From: Euglena gracilis
Lineage: Eukaryota > Euglenida > Euglenophyceae > Euglenales
Assembly: GCA_039621445.1 (NCBI GenBank)
Contig: CP154957.1
Location: 28,840,798 to 28,904,797, forward strand
Length of the DNA stretch: 64,000 bases
Reading direction: 5' to 3'
The translations under genes were made by a program, and so were the position numbers. The notes under the pieces were generated by a model. That model was not told the DNA's origin. It saw only the letters and a list, made by a program, of their open reading frames with translations, and searched no databases. The stretch's first letter is position 1, and each line of letters starts with the position of its first letter. Positions 43,468-54,000 of the stretch are shown here, piece by piece.

Positions 43468-43875
43468 GGCGGGGAAACAGTTTTTCCAGGTCCAGGAGGC
43501 CAAAAAAAACATGGTTTCGGACAAAAAAAATTCGATTTTTCAACATTTTTAAAGCACAAAAATAGTTTTTCCAGGTCCAGGAGGCCAAAAAAAAAATCGT
43601 TTCGGACAAGAATTTTTTACCCCCTAACCCCCCTACCCCCTAACCCCTAACCAGGTTTTGAATAGTGCTGAGCTCTTAATAAGCGCGCACCCCCCCATAT
43701 AAACCGATCCACTCCATGGAGCTCTGTTGACTGAAATGGAAGGGTTTTGTGCCGGAAACGGGGCGCTGGCGGGTCGAAAAACGCCCATTTTCGGCTCAAA
43801 ACAGTTTTTCCGGGTACGGGAGGCCAAAAAAAACATCGTTTCGGGCAAAAAAAATTTCGATTTTTTTCGACTCTT
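43468..43875. repeat. Threefold direct repeat, AGTTTTTCCAGGTCCAGGAGG
   Basis: AACAGTTTTTCC(A/G)GGT, then GGAGGCCAAAAAAAAC and GTTTCGGACAAAA, occur at about 43478, 43563 and 43800. The copy-2 dispersed repeat (43650-43739) lies between. Confidence 0.8.
43650..43739. repeat. Dispersed repeat, copy 2 (CATATAAACC motif)
   Basis: Nearly identical to 38829-38935 apart from a short gap and a few substitutions. It is preceded by C/CCCTAA text (CCCCTAACCCCTAACC). Confidence 0.9.
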
Positions 43876-44189
43876 TTTTGACCCGGGTTTGACCCAAAGT
43901 CAATGGGTTGGCGGCCCAAAACGGGGCGCTGGCGGGTCAAAAACATTGATTTTTTGACCCCCCCACCCCCCGAAAACGGCTAAGTGGGACAGTGGAAAAA
44001 GTGTACAAAACGGCCATCTGGGCCGAAAAAGGCCGTATCTCGGGCTAGGCGGGGAGTTGCGTGGAAATCAAAATACCCGTAGATGGGGCGTTCCAAGGGC
44101 TTCAAATTAGGTCTCCGGACATTTCCTTTGATTTGGCTTCGTTTTGGAGATATTTTAAAAATTGACATTTTTTGGCCGAAATGGCAGTC

Positions 44190-44586
44190 CAAAGGGGGGG
44201 GGGGCTCGTACTCCCTCGAGAAAAAGCGACAAGGGAGGAAGGGACACCGAGGGCGAAGCACAAAGACCTTGTGAGGCTGTGAGGTGTTGGTACAGATGGC
44301 CCCCTTGGCCTTTGTTCCACCGATTCCTGTGGATATGGATGCCTTCATGGCCGTTTGTGCCGTCATGGCCTGTTGTGCCTTCATGGCCTGTGCGGTTTTG
44401 GCTGCCATAGCCCCGCTTGAATGCATTGTTTGATTGGGATTGATGGCCCCCATGGCTTTGTCTCCAAAGATAGTATTGGCCTGCTGGTTGTTGTTGCTTC
44501 TGCCCCTTGTGGGGCCTTCTGACCACTGTCTTCCAGGCCATCACTTTGGGAGGTTTGGTTGATTTTGAAATTTCGTTTGGGGAAGG
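44190..44586 (-). mobile_element. Truncated inverted DIRS relative
   Basis: GAGGAAGGGACACCGAGGGC, then GAAGCACAAAGACC (44235-44275), is a diverged DIRS terminus. The minus strand from 44590 down encodes GYGSQNRTGHEGTTGHDG-like repeats reminiscent of the GYGS repeats of the DIRS first product. It ends against the left border of the intact element, so one inserted beside or into the other head to head. Confidence 0.5.
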
Positions 44587-44708
44587 GACCATTCGGGCTC
44601 CGCACTGCGAGATGGTGAGGTCCTGCTTTCCTTGCCGGCTGTTCTGTTCTGTGTTTGTGCGTGCGCGGGGGGTGCTTCTTACTGCTTTTTGTTGCCGGAG
44701 TTGGCTGA
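44587..44708. repeat. DIRS left inverted terminal repeat
   Basis: 44591-44620 is the exact reverse complement of 48734-48763. 44611-44685 matches the reverse complement of 49083-49157, with partial match continuing to 44708. Confidence 0.9.
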
Positions 44709-44810
44709 TTCCTATTTCTGCCCTTCGACCTCAAGGAGAAAGAGTTTTACTTTTACGAGTTCAAGTGGAATTATTTTACGAGGAGTACTACTTTCCCGAA
44801 GACCATCACT

Positions 44811-45518
44811 TTGACCAACTGGTGGACCGAATTTTTTCGGAACTTCAACTTCCTGACGGAAGAATTCAACTCTTCGAGTTCAACTGGAATTATTCCCAGA
44901 AGTATTGCAATTGCCACAACAGAGATCAACAACTGGACTTCCATGAAGAATGAATTTCAAAGAAACTCTGAATTTCAAGAAGAACTTCAAAAAACTTCCA
45001 AGAAGTCAGCTGACGCTGGGGAAGGTGGAGACACAGCAGCAGCTGCAGAAGCTGGAGGGGCGGCAGCAACACACCTGTCCGTGGCCATCGCAACCCCCCA
45101 CCCCCCAGAGCATCAGCGATTTCAAAATCACCCTCTCAACATGAGAATGGCCATGGAACATGGACAACTGTGGTCAGGAGGACAAGAAGACAGAAGGGGA
45201 AGACCATCACAGGTCCAACAGACTCCCCCCCTTTTTCTATGTCCCCCCCCTTCCAGGGGAAAAAAAGCAAAGGCTATGGCAGCCTCTCAAGAAATATCAG
45301 AAATCCAAAGGATTCAAATCAAAATCAAGGCTATGGCAGCCATCATTGGACAGGGCCTGGGGCCCAGAATCATGGCTATGGCAGCCATCATTATCATCAT
45401 CATCATCCAAGAGGGCAGTGGGCCCAAGTGCAAGGCTATGGCAGCCTGTGTCCAAACCTGGACAGATCCCACTGGGGAAAGGTATGTCCAACTTACCCCA
45501 CAGCTCTCTCAAACATAA
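44811..45518 (+). CDS. DIRS first open frame, putative gag-like
   Basis: An open frame of about 235 codons (no preferred ATG identified) with Asn/Ser/Glu-rich and Gln-rich stretches and a repeated 13-base word GGCTATGGCAGCC (near 45273, 45330, 45372, 45434). The word reads AMAA in this frame and GYGS in the overlapping frame. Its position before RT suggests a gag-like role, but nothing diagnostic such as a zinc knuckle is visible. The overlapping GYGS frame may be the real one. Confidence 0.35.
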   Translation: MTNWWTEFFRNFNFLTEEFNSSSSTGIIPRSIAIATTEINNWTSMKNEFQRNSEFQEELQKTSKKSADAGEGGDTAAAAEAGGAAATHLSVAIATPHPPEHQRFQNHPLNMRMAMEHGQLWSGGQEDRRGRPSQVQQTPPLFLCPPPSRGKKAKAMAASQEISEIQRIQIKIKAMAAIIGQGLGPRIMAMAAIIIIIIIQEGSGPKCKAMAACVQTWTDPTGERYVQLTPQLSQT

Positions 45519-47543
45519 ACCCCTCAGGAGCTGCCCATCCAAGCAAGCAGCCCCCCTTTCAGGGGAAGGCCAATGGAGGCCATTATATCCAAGAGGCCAA
45601 TGGAGGCCAGGGGGAAAATATCAACGCCAATGGAGACTATTTCAATCAAAATCAGGTGGCCATGGGAGGCCAATGCATTCAAGACCACAGCCCTTGGGGG
45701 GGAGGCCCAAGATTGGCTCAGACAAGCCCCCCCCAGAAGATAATCAGCCCAGCCTTATATGTACCTCCCCACTGCAGACACAGACCTTCCCCCATCTTTC
45801 AAACACAGGGGGAAAGCCTGTCTTTGAGCAGCCCTATGGCAGGGCCAGAGGTGACCCCAGTGATGGGGCAGCCAGAGCTGACCCCAGTGATGGGGCAGCC
45901 AGGGGGAAGGACCCCAGTGATGGGGCCTTTGGAATCCCCAGACACGTTACACCCAGGGGTGCCTCCCTACAGGGCCCTGCAGGCCAGCATTCCCCATTGG
46001 GTCGAGGCAGGAGCCAGCACAGAGGTATTAAACCTGATAAGGGAAGGGGTCAGGGCAGATCTTCCCCTCCCCCCTCAGATGTTCTTAAAAGTTCCCTTCA
46101 AAACTCCCCAAGAAATAAGGACTGCCCAGAAAATTCTGAGAGAATACGAATGTGCAGGGGCAACCAGGCAAATCACCCCACAGGAGGCAAAACATTTTGT
46201 CCCTTATTTTATCATTTCCAAAAAGGAAGGGGAAAAGACCAAGGAAAGACTGATTTCAGATTGTCGACAGTTAAATCTCCATTTCACCCCCCAGAAATTC
46301 AGATTGGAACACATGGGAAACATCTTCCCATATCTAAGAAAAGGTTGGTTCTGTGGAAAAATAGACCTGAAAGATGCATATTTCCACTTAAAACTGCACA
46401 GCAGTCTGGAAAAACATGTGTGCATGCAGGTGGGGGGGGGAAACGTGGCAATTTCAAGCTGCATGCTTTGGTATAAGCAGCCTGCCACAAAAATTTATGA
46501 CTCTTATGAGAGTCTGGGAAAGAAAATGGAGAAAGGAAGGCAAGGTAGTTTTCATCTACCTGGACGACATTTTGCTGTTAGCCCCCAGCAAAAAGACAGC
46601 AGCCCAACATTTGGCAGAAGTAAAAACAGACCTTTTACTGGCAGGTTTCAGATTAAACCTCCCCAAATCCTGTCTGGAACCCACACAGGAAATAAAACAT
46701 TTGGGCCAATGGATCAATTTGAAAAAAGACCAATTGGAAATTCCTCAGGAAAAACTAAAATCCTTAAGAAAGGAGCTAGGCAAAGTGCTCACAGCACAGA
46801 AAATGAGCTGCAGAAAACTCAGTTCTATTGTGGGACAAGTCAGAAGCTATTTAGTTTCAATGCCATTTCTCAGAATTCTGACAGATCAACTTTGCAAAAT
46901 GGTGGATTTGCACACAAAGTGGGGTTGGGACCACACCCTGACCATTCCCCAGGGGGTCAAAGATCAAATTGTGGAGTTAAAAGCCTTTTTACAGCCAGGT
47001 GTGGGCAGGGCATTTCAGTCCCAGGCCTCTCAGGAGCTCTTTTCGGACAGCAGCACCTGGCAGTGGGGGGGGCTGGACAAAGCTTCAGGCCAAAAGGTGC
47101 AGGATTTTTGGAGGGACCTGCATGTCCTTCACATAAATCAAAAAGAATTACAAGCTGCAGTGGAAACAGTAAAGGCACTAGCCAAACCAAAACAAACAAT
47201 TGTGCTCCACGTGGACAGCCAGGTGGCTGTAAGTTATTTAACAAAATGGGGAGGCAAAAAGCCATACCTAAATTCCATCTTAAAACCCCTGCTGTATCAT
47301 TGCCAAGAAAAGCAAATCAATTTGCAGGTGGTTTGGGTTCCCACAAAGGAGCAATTGGCAGACTCCCTGACCAGGGAGCAAAAGGACCCAGGGGATTATA
47401 CCCTAAACCTAAACATCTTTCACCAAATTGTTCAGTTTTTCAGAAAGGAAATCACCCCAGAGGTGGACATGTTTTGCACACCCAGCAACAAAAAAATCCC
47501 CAAGTTTGTTTGTCGATACCCCCACCAAGGGGCTTCGCCTTGA
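45170..47543 (+). CDS. DIRS reverse transcriptase and RNase H, frameshifted
   Basis: The first frame (45170 to about 46440) runs from GYGS repeats and a Pro/Gly-rich linker into RT: RLISDCRQLN, then GKIDLKDAYFHLKL with the first catalytic Asp. At a G9 run (46432-46440) the frame breaks, and the next frame (46416-47543) continues with FGISSLPQKFMTLM, the YLDD box (46557-46568) and LGQWINL. RNase H follows: FSDSSTWQWGG, INQKELQAAVETV, LHVDSQVAVSYL and EQLADSLTR supply the acidic residues. It ends with the EVDMFCTPSNKK segment typical after DIRS RNase H. Eight Gs would keep the frame, so one extra G is a mutation or a sequencing error. It overlaps the recombinase frame by about 116 bases. Confidence 0.92.
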
Positions 47544-49089
47544 AGGCAGATTTGAGGGGCCTCCCCCCAGTTTATGCAAACCCCCCCTGGAGCATCATTC
47601 CCCAATGGGTTCAGAGATTAATGTTAAACCCAGACCTAATTTGTCTGTTGATCGTACCCCACTGGGCTTCGACATCATGGTGGCGCCAATTAATGTCAAT
47701 CAGGCAGCCAGGCAGCAAGGTTTTGCTAGTACCCCCCCAGTGGGGTCTGTTCACCAACTGCTGGGGGGAGGAGATGCCCCCCCCAAGGTGGAATATGGCC
47801 TGCTTGATTGTGTCAGGCAAATATTACAATCCCAGAAATTTTCGATGTCCAGCATCGATACTTACATAAAAAATCTGGGAAATGTCAAAAGATATGACTC
47901 AGCCTTCAGGACTTTGATGGGCCAATTGCTGCACAAAGGGGTGCCTCTGCAGGACTGCACAGTCCACAAGATGGCCGAGGCCATCCTTGATCTGGCTGCC
48001 CACAGCCTCAACACTGCACGAAATGCATATGCAGCAGTTTTATTACTCCCAGGGTTTGGGTCATTGAGGTTTTCCCCTCTTTTGTCTCCATTGAAAAGGA
48101 AATGGAATTCCAATGTCTGCAAGTATGCCCATTTTTGGGACCCCACTGATTTCTTAGAAACCATCATCAGGAAATCCAAACCCCTCTCAGACCTATCTGT
48201 GAAAGAGCTCAGAAACAGACTCATCATCTGTTGGAGGCTGTTGGCCCTCCACAGGGGGGTTGATTTAGCCAGGACACAGCGGAAAATCAGTTTCGTGGGA
48301 GAAAAAATTTTCATTTTATTGCAAAGGAAAGGGTGGCAATTCCCAAGATGGGAGGAGATTTTGAATTTGCCACACACCCCCCTCATCAGCCCCTGGCATT
48401 TATTGAAAGAGTATGTGGAAAGGACAGCCCACATGGTTGGGAACAAAAATAATTTGTTATGGTCTTTGGATGGTAAAAGACCTTTGACATCAGAAAGGGT
48501 GAATTCCCTTACCAGAGAAATTCTGCAAGAGGGGGGGGTGGACACCACCCACTGGAAACCCCACAGCACCAGAGGGGCTGGGGTTTTATGGTGGAAAAAT
48601 GCCGGTTTGCAAGTGGAAGAAGTCCAGCAGCTGGGTCAGTGGAAAAATTTTGGGGCCTTCCAAGCCCATTATTTGCGACTTGGGGTCGTATCAAAAATTC
48701 AAAATATTATGGCCCAAAGGGGGGTGCACAGTACCTCACCATCTCGCAGTGCGGAGCCCGAATGGTCTCGGACTCCCACGACAGAGGAAGGGGGAGGAAG
48801 GGACCACGAGGGCGAAGCACAAGAAGATGGTGAGCCCAACCCTCCCACCCAAAAAATCAGCAGAAAAAGAAAGACATCCCAACCAGAAAGGGGACGCCCA
48901 ACCAAGCAGCCCCAACCACCCACCCAGGAACACACCAGAAAGAGACAACCATCCCCATCGAGGGGGGGGCCCCCCACCAAGCGACCATGGGAGAGGGGGG
49001 GGGGGGGGGCGGGGCCACGACGGTTCAGCTTCGCCAAGGTGTCGGAGGAGGCCTCATCATCGCCAACTCCGGCAACAAAGGCGCAGTAA
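47428..49089 (+). CDS. DIRS tyrosine recombinase (integrase)
   Basis: An open frame of 553 codons, of which the first 35 or so overlap the RNase H frame. The recombinase core shows catalytic Arg 276 in LLALHRGVDLA, His 379 and Arg 382 in KPHSTRGAGVL, LGQW in the GxH/W position, and nucleophile Tyr 415 in FQAHYLRL. This R-H-R-Y set is that of phage-integrase-type recombinases of DIRS elements, which insert the circular cDNA without target duplication. The tail from about residue 436 is read through the internal complementary region and is basic, Pro/Lys-rich (KRKTSQPERGRPTKQ). The catalytic set is intact. Confidence 0.93.
   Translation: MFSFSERKSPQRWTCFAHPATKKSPSLFVDTPTKGLRLEGRFEGPPPSLCKPPLEHHSPMGSEINVKPRPNLSVDRTPLGFDIMVAPINVNQAARQQGFASTPPVGSVHQLLGGGDAPPKVEYGLLDCVRQILQSQKFSMSSIDTYIKNLGNVKRYDSAFRTLMGQLLHKGVPLQDCTVHKMAEAILDLAAHSLNTARNAYAAVLLLPGFGSLRFSPLLSPLKRKWNSNVCKYAHFWDPTDFLETIIRKSKPLSDLSVKELRNRLIICWRLLALHRGVDLARTQRKISFVGEKIFILLQRKGWQFPRWEEILNLPHTPLISPWHLLKEYVERTAHMVGNKNNLLWSLDGKRPLTSERVNSLTREILQEGGVDTTHWKPHSTRGAGVLWWKNAGLQVEEVQQLGQWKNFGAFQAHYLRLGVVSKIQNIMAQRGVHSTSPSRSAEPEWSRTPTTEEGGGRDHEGEAQEDGEPNPPTQKISRKRKTSQPERGRPTKQPQPPTQEHTRKRQPSPSRGGPPTKRPWERGGGGAGPRRFSFAKVSEEASSSPTPATKAQ
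48734..48834. repeat. DIRS internal complementary region (circle junction)
   Basis: 48734-48763 complements the left terminus (44591-44620); 48765-48834 complements the right terminus (49149-49218). Read on the minus strand it is right end then left end, as in a circular intermediate. The bases at the joint (GAC) are shared by both ends. Confidence 0.92.
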
Positions 49090-49218
49090 GAAGCACCCCC
49101 CGCGCACGCACAAACACAGAACAGAACAGCCGGCAAGGAAAGCAGGACCTCACCATCTTCTTGTGCTTCGCCCTCGTGGTCCCTTCCTCCCCCTTCCTCT
49201 GTCGTGGGAGTCCGAGAC
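49062..49218. repeat. DIRS right inverted terminal repeat
   Basis: The first part is the complement of the left terminal repeat. The last 70 bases are unique to the right end and are mirrored only in the internal region. Confidence 0.9.
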
Positions 49219-49484
49219 AGCCACGGTTCGCAATGTTCGGTCCGCACCATCAGTTTGTCCAGCTGCTTCGGATGCTCCTTCTTGAAGGTCTCCAGCGCTG
49301 TTCTGCTTTGAAATTGCATCTTTCATTGAATTCCTTCCACAAACTTCAACAATTTTTGATGAAAGATTCTGCACGAGCGTCTTCTTCTGGATAATTTGAG
49401 TTGATTGATTGACCTTCTTCTTCTTCCAACTCTCAGGTATTTGTAGTTCCTTTCTTCTTGGTGTCGAAGGGCAAATTAAGAATC

Positions 49485-49625
49485 AGCCAACTCCGGCGAA
49501 AAAAGGCACTAGGTGGGACCTCCTAACCCAGCGCAAACACACCATCCAAACAGCACCGCCGGCGAGCAAGGCATGGCCGCACAAGGGCAAAGTGCGGAGC
49601 CCGAGGTGTCTTAAAAAGGGGGCGG
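49485..49625. repeat. Diverged DIRS terminus beyond the intact copy
   Basis: GAATCAGCCAACTCCGGC, CGCAAACACACC, GCCGGCGAGCAAGGC and GTGCGGAGCCCGAGG follow the order of the complemented left terminus with many substitutions. It is a relic of an older element in the same orientation as the right end. Confidence 0.65.
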
Positions 49626-49629
49626 GCCG

Positions 49630-51070
49630 ATCCTACCCAGTTTGGACCCCTTCGCGCGTGCCTGGTGCCATATGTGGTCCCTTCCGCTCCCCCTCCCTGT
49701 GCCACGGTGGTCCGACCAACGGGGGCACCCCACCGGTGTTGCACACATTGCGTTTTTAAAGCCCTTTTGGTGACCAAACCAGATCCAGCGCTCTGAATTC
49801 CAGTGGTGGTGACCGCCATTGCCTCACTTCAGTAGCTCCTCGAAGTCGCTTAGACCTGCAAGTGGAGCACGCCCCAATTGTCGGTCGGAGATTGAGCGCA
49901 ATGTATGGGATTTCCGTTCATTTTTGGCGGGGGGGGACCTGCACCTCCCTTGCGCCTTTTTTGGGGATTCCCATGGGCCTTCCTCCCTTCCTCCCATGGG
50001 CCCAGGGGATGCTGCCTTGAATTTGAAGCTCCCTTGATTTTGAAAAAAAACATTTGAAATTGGGTTGTATTCACACCAAGACAAAAAAAATTGTCTGCCC
50101 GCGGAAAAATGAACAAATCTGGTGCACAAACACTGGTGGCGTTGGCAAGCGTGCAATGTACTGTCTGCCATTTCGATGTGATAGGGAAGAGGGAAATCCC
50201 ACAACACACAACAGGATGGCAACCACGCCCGGGGAGGCCAGTGGATGGCTCTGGAGCCTGCGCAGCCAGCCCGCGCGTGACGGAAAAAGGCAGGACGGCG
50301 GCGCGACGGCCTCAGTGGTCCATCGCGACGACGTTCCACGTCCCTTCGGAATCTCGGCAGAACGTCCTGCAAGCGGTGTGTCAGACACGCAAACAGCGTA
50401 ACTGCCAATCCCACCCCCGCCGTTTGCGCTTGGAGGAGGGCGGCAGAGGAGGAACCAGAATAGGCGGCTTTCATTGCATAAATCAACCAACACTGCATAA
50501 TAAAGTGTTGCACAATGAAATGCCAAGGAGGCCACCGAGTGAGTAACCCTGTGGATATACAAGGTTGCGCCTCAACGTCTTTCGGGTGTCTATCACTTCT
50601 GCTCCCTCCGCAAGGGGAGGAAAAAATCAAAAAGGACTACGAACAACATGAACACGACAAAAATGCATTTCTAATTGGAAAGTGTAGCATTGATTCGGAA
50701 ACTAGAAATCCAGTCGCTCGCGACTGGAAAAAAAAATTCCGGGAACCGGGCCGGGATCATGGTGATAATCCGTCGGTTCCCGAGGTGGCCCCGACCCGGG
50801 GGGGGGGGGGGTATTGGCAGAATCTAATTTTTTTTTAAAAAATGGGTTCTGTTCGAGTCTTCTTCGACCCTCCTTCAAAGGTTCGAGTCTTCTTCGACCC
50901 TCCTCAAAAAAAAAATATGTGTATGACCAAAAAAAAACCCAACAATCCACAACCTTGCTGAAGGAACCGCCCTTACTTATGCTGTCCGATTTCTGGCATC
51001 CACCTGCCCGCAAAATCGCCCACCGCTTTGGTCGAGGGAGGAGCCCCCAGAAGCCACCACGGGGCAGCGC
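49630..51070. other. No gene recognised; second SINE-like copy
   Basis: Includes 50693-50803, the second copy of the 38940-39118 repeat (without its box B part), ending in G13. CTACCCAGTTTGGACCCCTT, then CGCGCG, near 49634 also matches 38944. GC-rich text at 50220-50400 is open in several frames on both strands, and no exon could be chosen. Confidence 0.5.
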
Positions 51071-51072
51071 AC

Positions 51073-54000
51073 GCAACGATGGAGGCAGACGCAGGGCCCA
51101 CCAGAAGTGGGTCCGGGTCACGTCCGAGTCGGAGATGTGCGGGAACGCCGCGTCGAGCTGCACCTCCTCCGCCAGCACCAGGAACTGGGGGGGGGGGGCG
51201 GTGAGTCCGGAGGGGCGACCACCGGCACCCAACCAACTCCGGAGAGGCCCTGCCCACGGTGGCCGATGCTTTCCTTCCCACCTCTGACAAACCTTGTGGA
51301 TGGCATTGACTGGGATACTTGGGCTGGAGAAAAAATTCTCTGGCCCGGTTGAGAAACCCCAGGTCGAACACGCCCAGATGAACGAGGCTTGGAATGTTCA
51401 ACAGCGACCCCCCCCCAAGGGACTCAAACCAAATTCTCAAAAATTTTGAATGGACCCACCAGTTCAAAAACGGGCCATATGGGTCCCGTATTCCTTTAAA
51501 GAAAGTTGCCGATTCAAAATGGGATCAAAACCAAAGCCATAGCTCGCTGGCAATTCATGGGGCACTTCAAACTTTCAAAAAAAAACAATGCGACAGTCTG
51601 TTTTTGTTGGGCACTGATTCACTTCAATGCCCAGAAATGCCACCAGTCCACCCAGTCCACCAAAAATGGCCCAAAATGACTCAGTTTGGCTCAGGGGTTT
51701 TTTTTTTAAGACCGGGGGAACGGGGGCCCCCCCACACCCACCCCCCCCCTGGGGGGGGCCGCCCCCCGGACCCGGGAGGGGAGGTCCCGGGGGACCCAAC
51801 CCACTTTTCCCTGAAAATGGCCAAAGAATCACGAAAAATGCTAAAAATAGCACCTTTTCAAAAATTTTCGGCGCCTTCGGCGCCGAAAAGTACAACCTAC
51901 CCCCCCCCCTCCTACCCCCCCCCTCCCCCCCCCGGGGGTCCACGACTAAAAAAAACCCTGGTTTGGCTGGCCTCATGCAGAGCCAGATGGGTGACTTGTG
52001 ACAAGAGTTCAGAGGCCAGAGAACAGTTAGGCACTCCATGGAAACATGTGCGCACACACGCACGCACGGACCATCACATCCACCATGAGGTGGTTGGCCT
52101 TGTACCACTCACTGCACTCCTCCAAGTAAGCAGTCCACCGCTCCTTGGCCGTTTTGGGTGAGAACAACACCGCTGAGGAAACGGAACAAAAGCAACGCAC
52201 AGCGCGGGATCCAACGAACATTGTCAGGCACTTCCAGGAAAAAAAAACACAAATGCCATGTGAATTTTCGTGAGGACAAAACGTGGTTGGCTGGGTGCAG
52301 ACCAGCGATGAGGTGGAAGATGGTGCCGAAGGGGTGCATTTGTGGGAAGGCAGCTGGCGGGTCCATGCTCCACGTGACGCTGTGAGGGCAACACACCAAA
52401 CCCTTCAGCGCCAATGGCGGGAACCAGGGGGTCGCTTAAGCAAAAGTGGACCCTGTCCCGGGCGGGGGGAGCAGACAGAAAAGTGGGAAGAGGGCAGGAG
52501 GCAAGAGCAGCACTGTGGCGCAAGGGTTTAGACCCATCCACGGGAACCACACCAACCACACAAGGTGAGTGTACGTCCCTACGGCGCTGGAATCACACCA
52601 GAGTTACTCACCCGGCCAGGGGGAGCAACAAAAGAGTACCGGCTAAGGGGTCCCTGGCTACTCACCACGCAATTGGGCCAGAAGCGAAGTTGGCACCAGC
52701 CATAAACAGACAAGAAGCCCAAGCGCAACCAAGGGTGGGGGAGCAGCCAGCCAGCAGCATTTTTCCAGCTTGGACCCCCCAATCGACGAGAATCATTGAG
52801 TTTCCAGCTGCCCAGACTGCAGCTGTGTAACAGATTTTTTGCTTTCGGAGGTCCAACAATGGCCAAAAATGGGCAAAATGGGCCAAAATGGTAGGACAAG
52901 GATATTTAGGGTCAAGAAAAATCTTTTTTTTGCACAATTGCTTTGGGGTGAATTTTTGCAAGTCTGATTTTTTGGTACCCAATTCGACCCCCAGTCGGGC
53001 CCAGTTCCAGCTGGGGGAGCCCCAGGGACCCCATGGGGGGAGGAAAGGGGTCAGCCAGCAGCCTTTTTCCCGCCAGTTCAAATTTTGCAGCCTCTGAGCT
53101 GGACCCCCCAGGGGTCGCTAAGCGACGCCGTGACAGGAACAACACAAAACCACGAAACGCGACCAGGGGTTTCCGACACGCTTCCTGAAGGACTCCCTGA
53201 AAGCAGTTTCCATGGCGGGAACAGATCATTTTGGTCCAGCAGACAACGCTTGCGACCCATCCATGCCCACTGTGATCTGTCAGAGGGCTTTTTGTAGGAC
53301 TGGGTCCAGACCCAACCCCCAGGGGTCGGCGGACCAACTTTTGGGCGTCAATTTTAGGGGGTAAAAAAAATTGGCGCTTCGCACAAAAAATAGGTTGAAA
53401 ATCAATATATATATATACATATATACATATATAGGTATATATATACATATATACATATATATACATATATACATATATATACATATATACATATATATGT
53501 ATATATATACATATATACATATATATACATATATACATATATATACATATATACATATATACATATATACATATATACATATGTACATATATACATATAT
53601 ATAACAAAACTCCCTTGAGGAAGATACCCACTCGGCCTGGGATGCAGAGCTGTGCATCTTCTGTGCCAAATGGTGCCGCATTGTGCTTGTGCGGGACTCT
53701 GGTCCTGGACAAACCTATAGAGTACTTCTGGATTAGTTTTTGGGATCACCTGATACGAGGATGCCAACCCTTTGATGTGCTTTTGATGAACCTCTCGACC
53801 CCCAAAGGGCCGCACCCACCCCCTCCTGGGTCACAACTATCAAAAAAAATAATTCGTTCCTTTTCGGCGCTTGTTCCCGCAAAGTTCACACTTGACAATC
53901 TTCTGGAAGAACTTGTCACTGGTCCGGGGGATGTAATCGGACGCCTGCTTGTTGGCCGCAAAATATGCTGCAGACCGGAGAGGTGGGTTGAAGGGTTGGC

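Larger units (their letters stand above)
44587..49218 (+). mobile_element. DIRS-like tyrosine-recombinase retrotransposon, about 4.6 kb
   Basis: Contains, in order, a left inverted terminal region, a low-complexity N-terminal region, reverse transcriptase, RNase H and a tyrosine recombinase, then an internal complementary region and the right inverted terminus. Termini 44611-44706 and 49062-49157 are near-perfect reverse complements. Segment 48734-48834 is the reverse complement of the right end joined to the left end, the hallmark internal region of DIRS elements, which replicate through a circle and integrate with the recombinase. There is no methyltransferase domain and no protease. One frameshift at a G9 run interrupts the RT. 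Termini are otherwise well kept, suggesting recent activity. Confidence 0.93.

Noticed and set aside
42749-43552. 267-codon frame with CPWC
   Set aside because: It runs through DIRS relics and repeats; the Cys pair is isolated and the composition is basic and low in complexity.
50200-50400. GC-rich block resembling an exon
   Set aside because: Open in several frames on both strands with no frame clearly favoured, so no strand or frame could be assigned.
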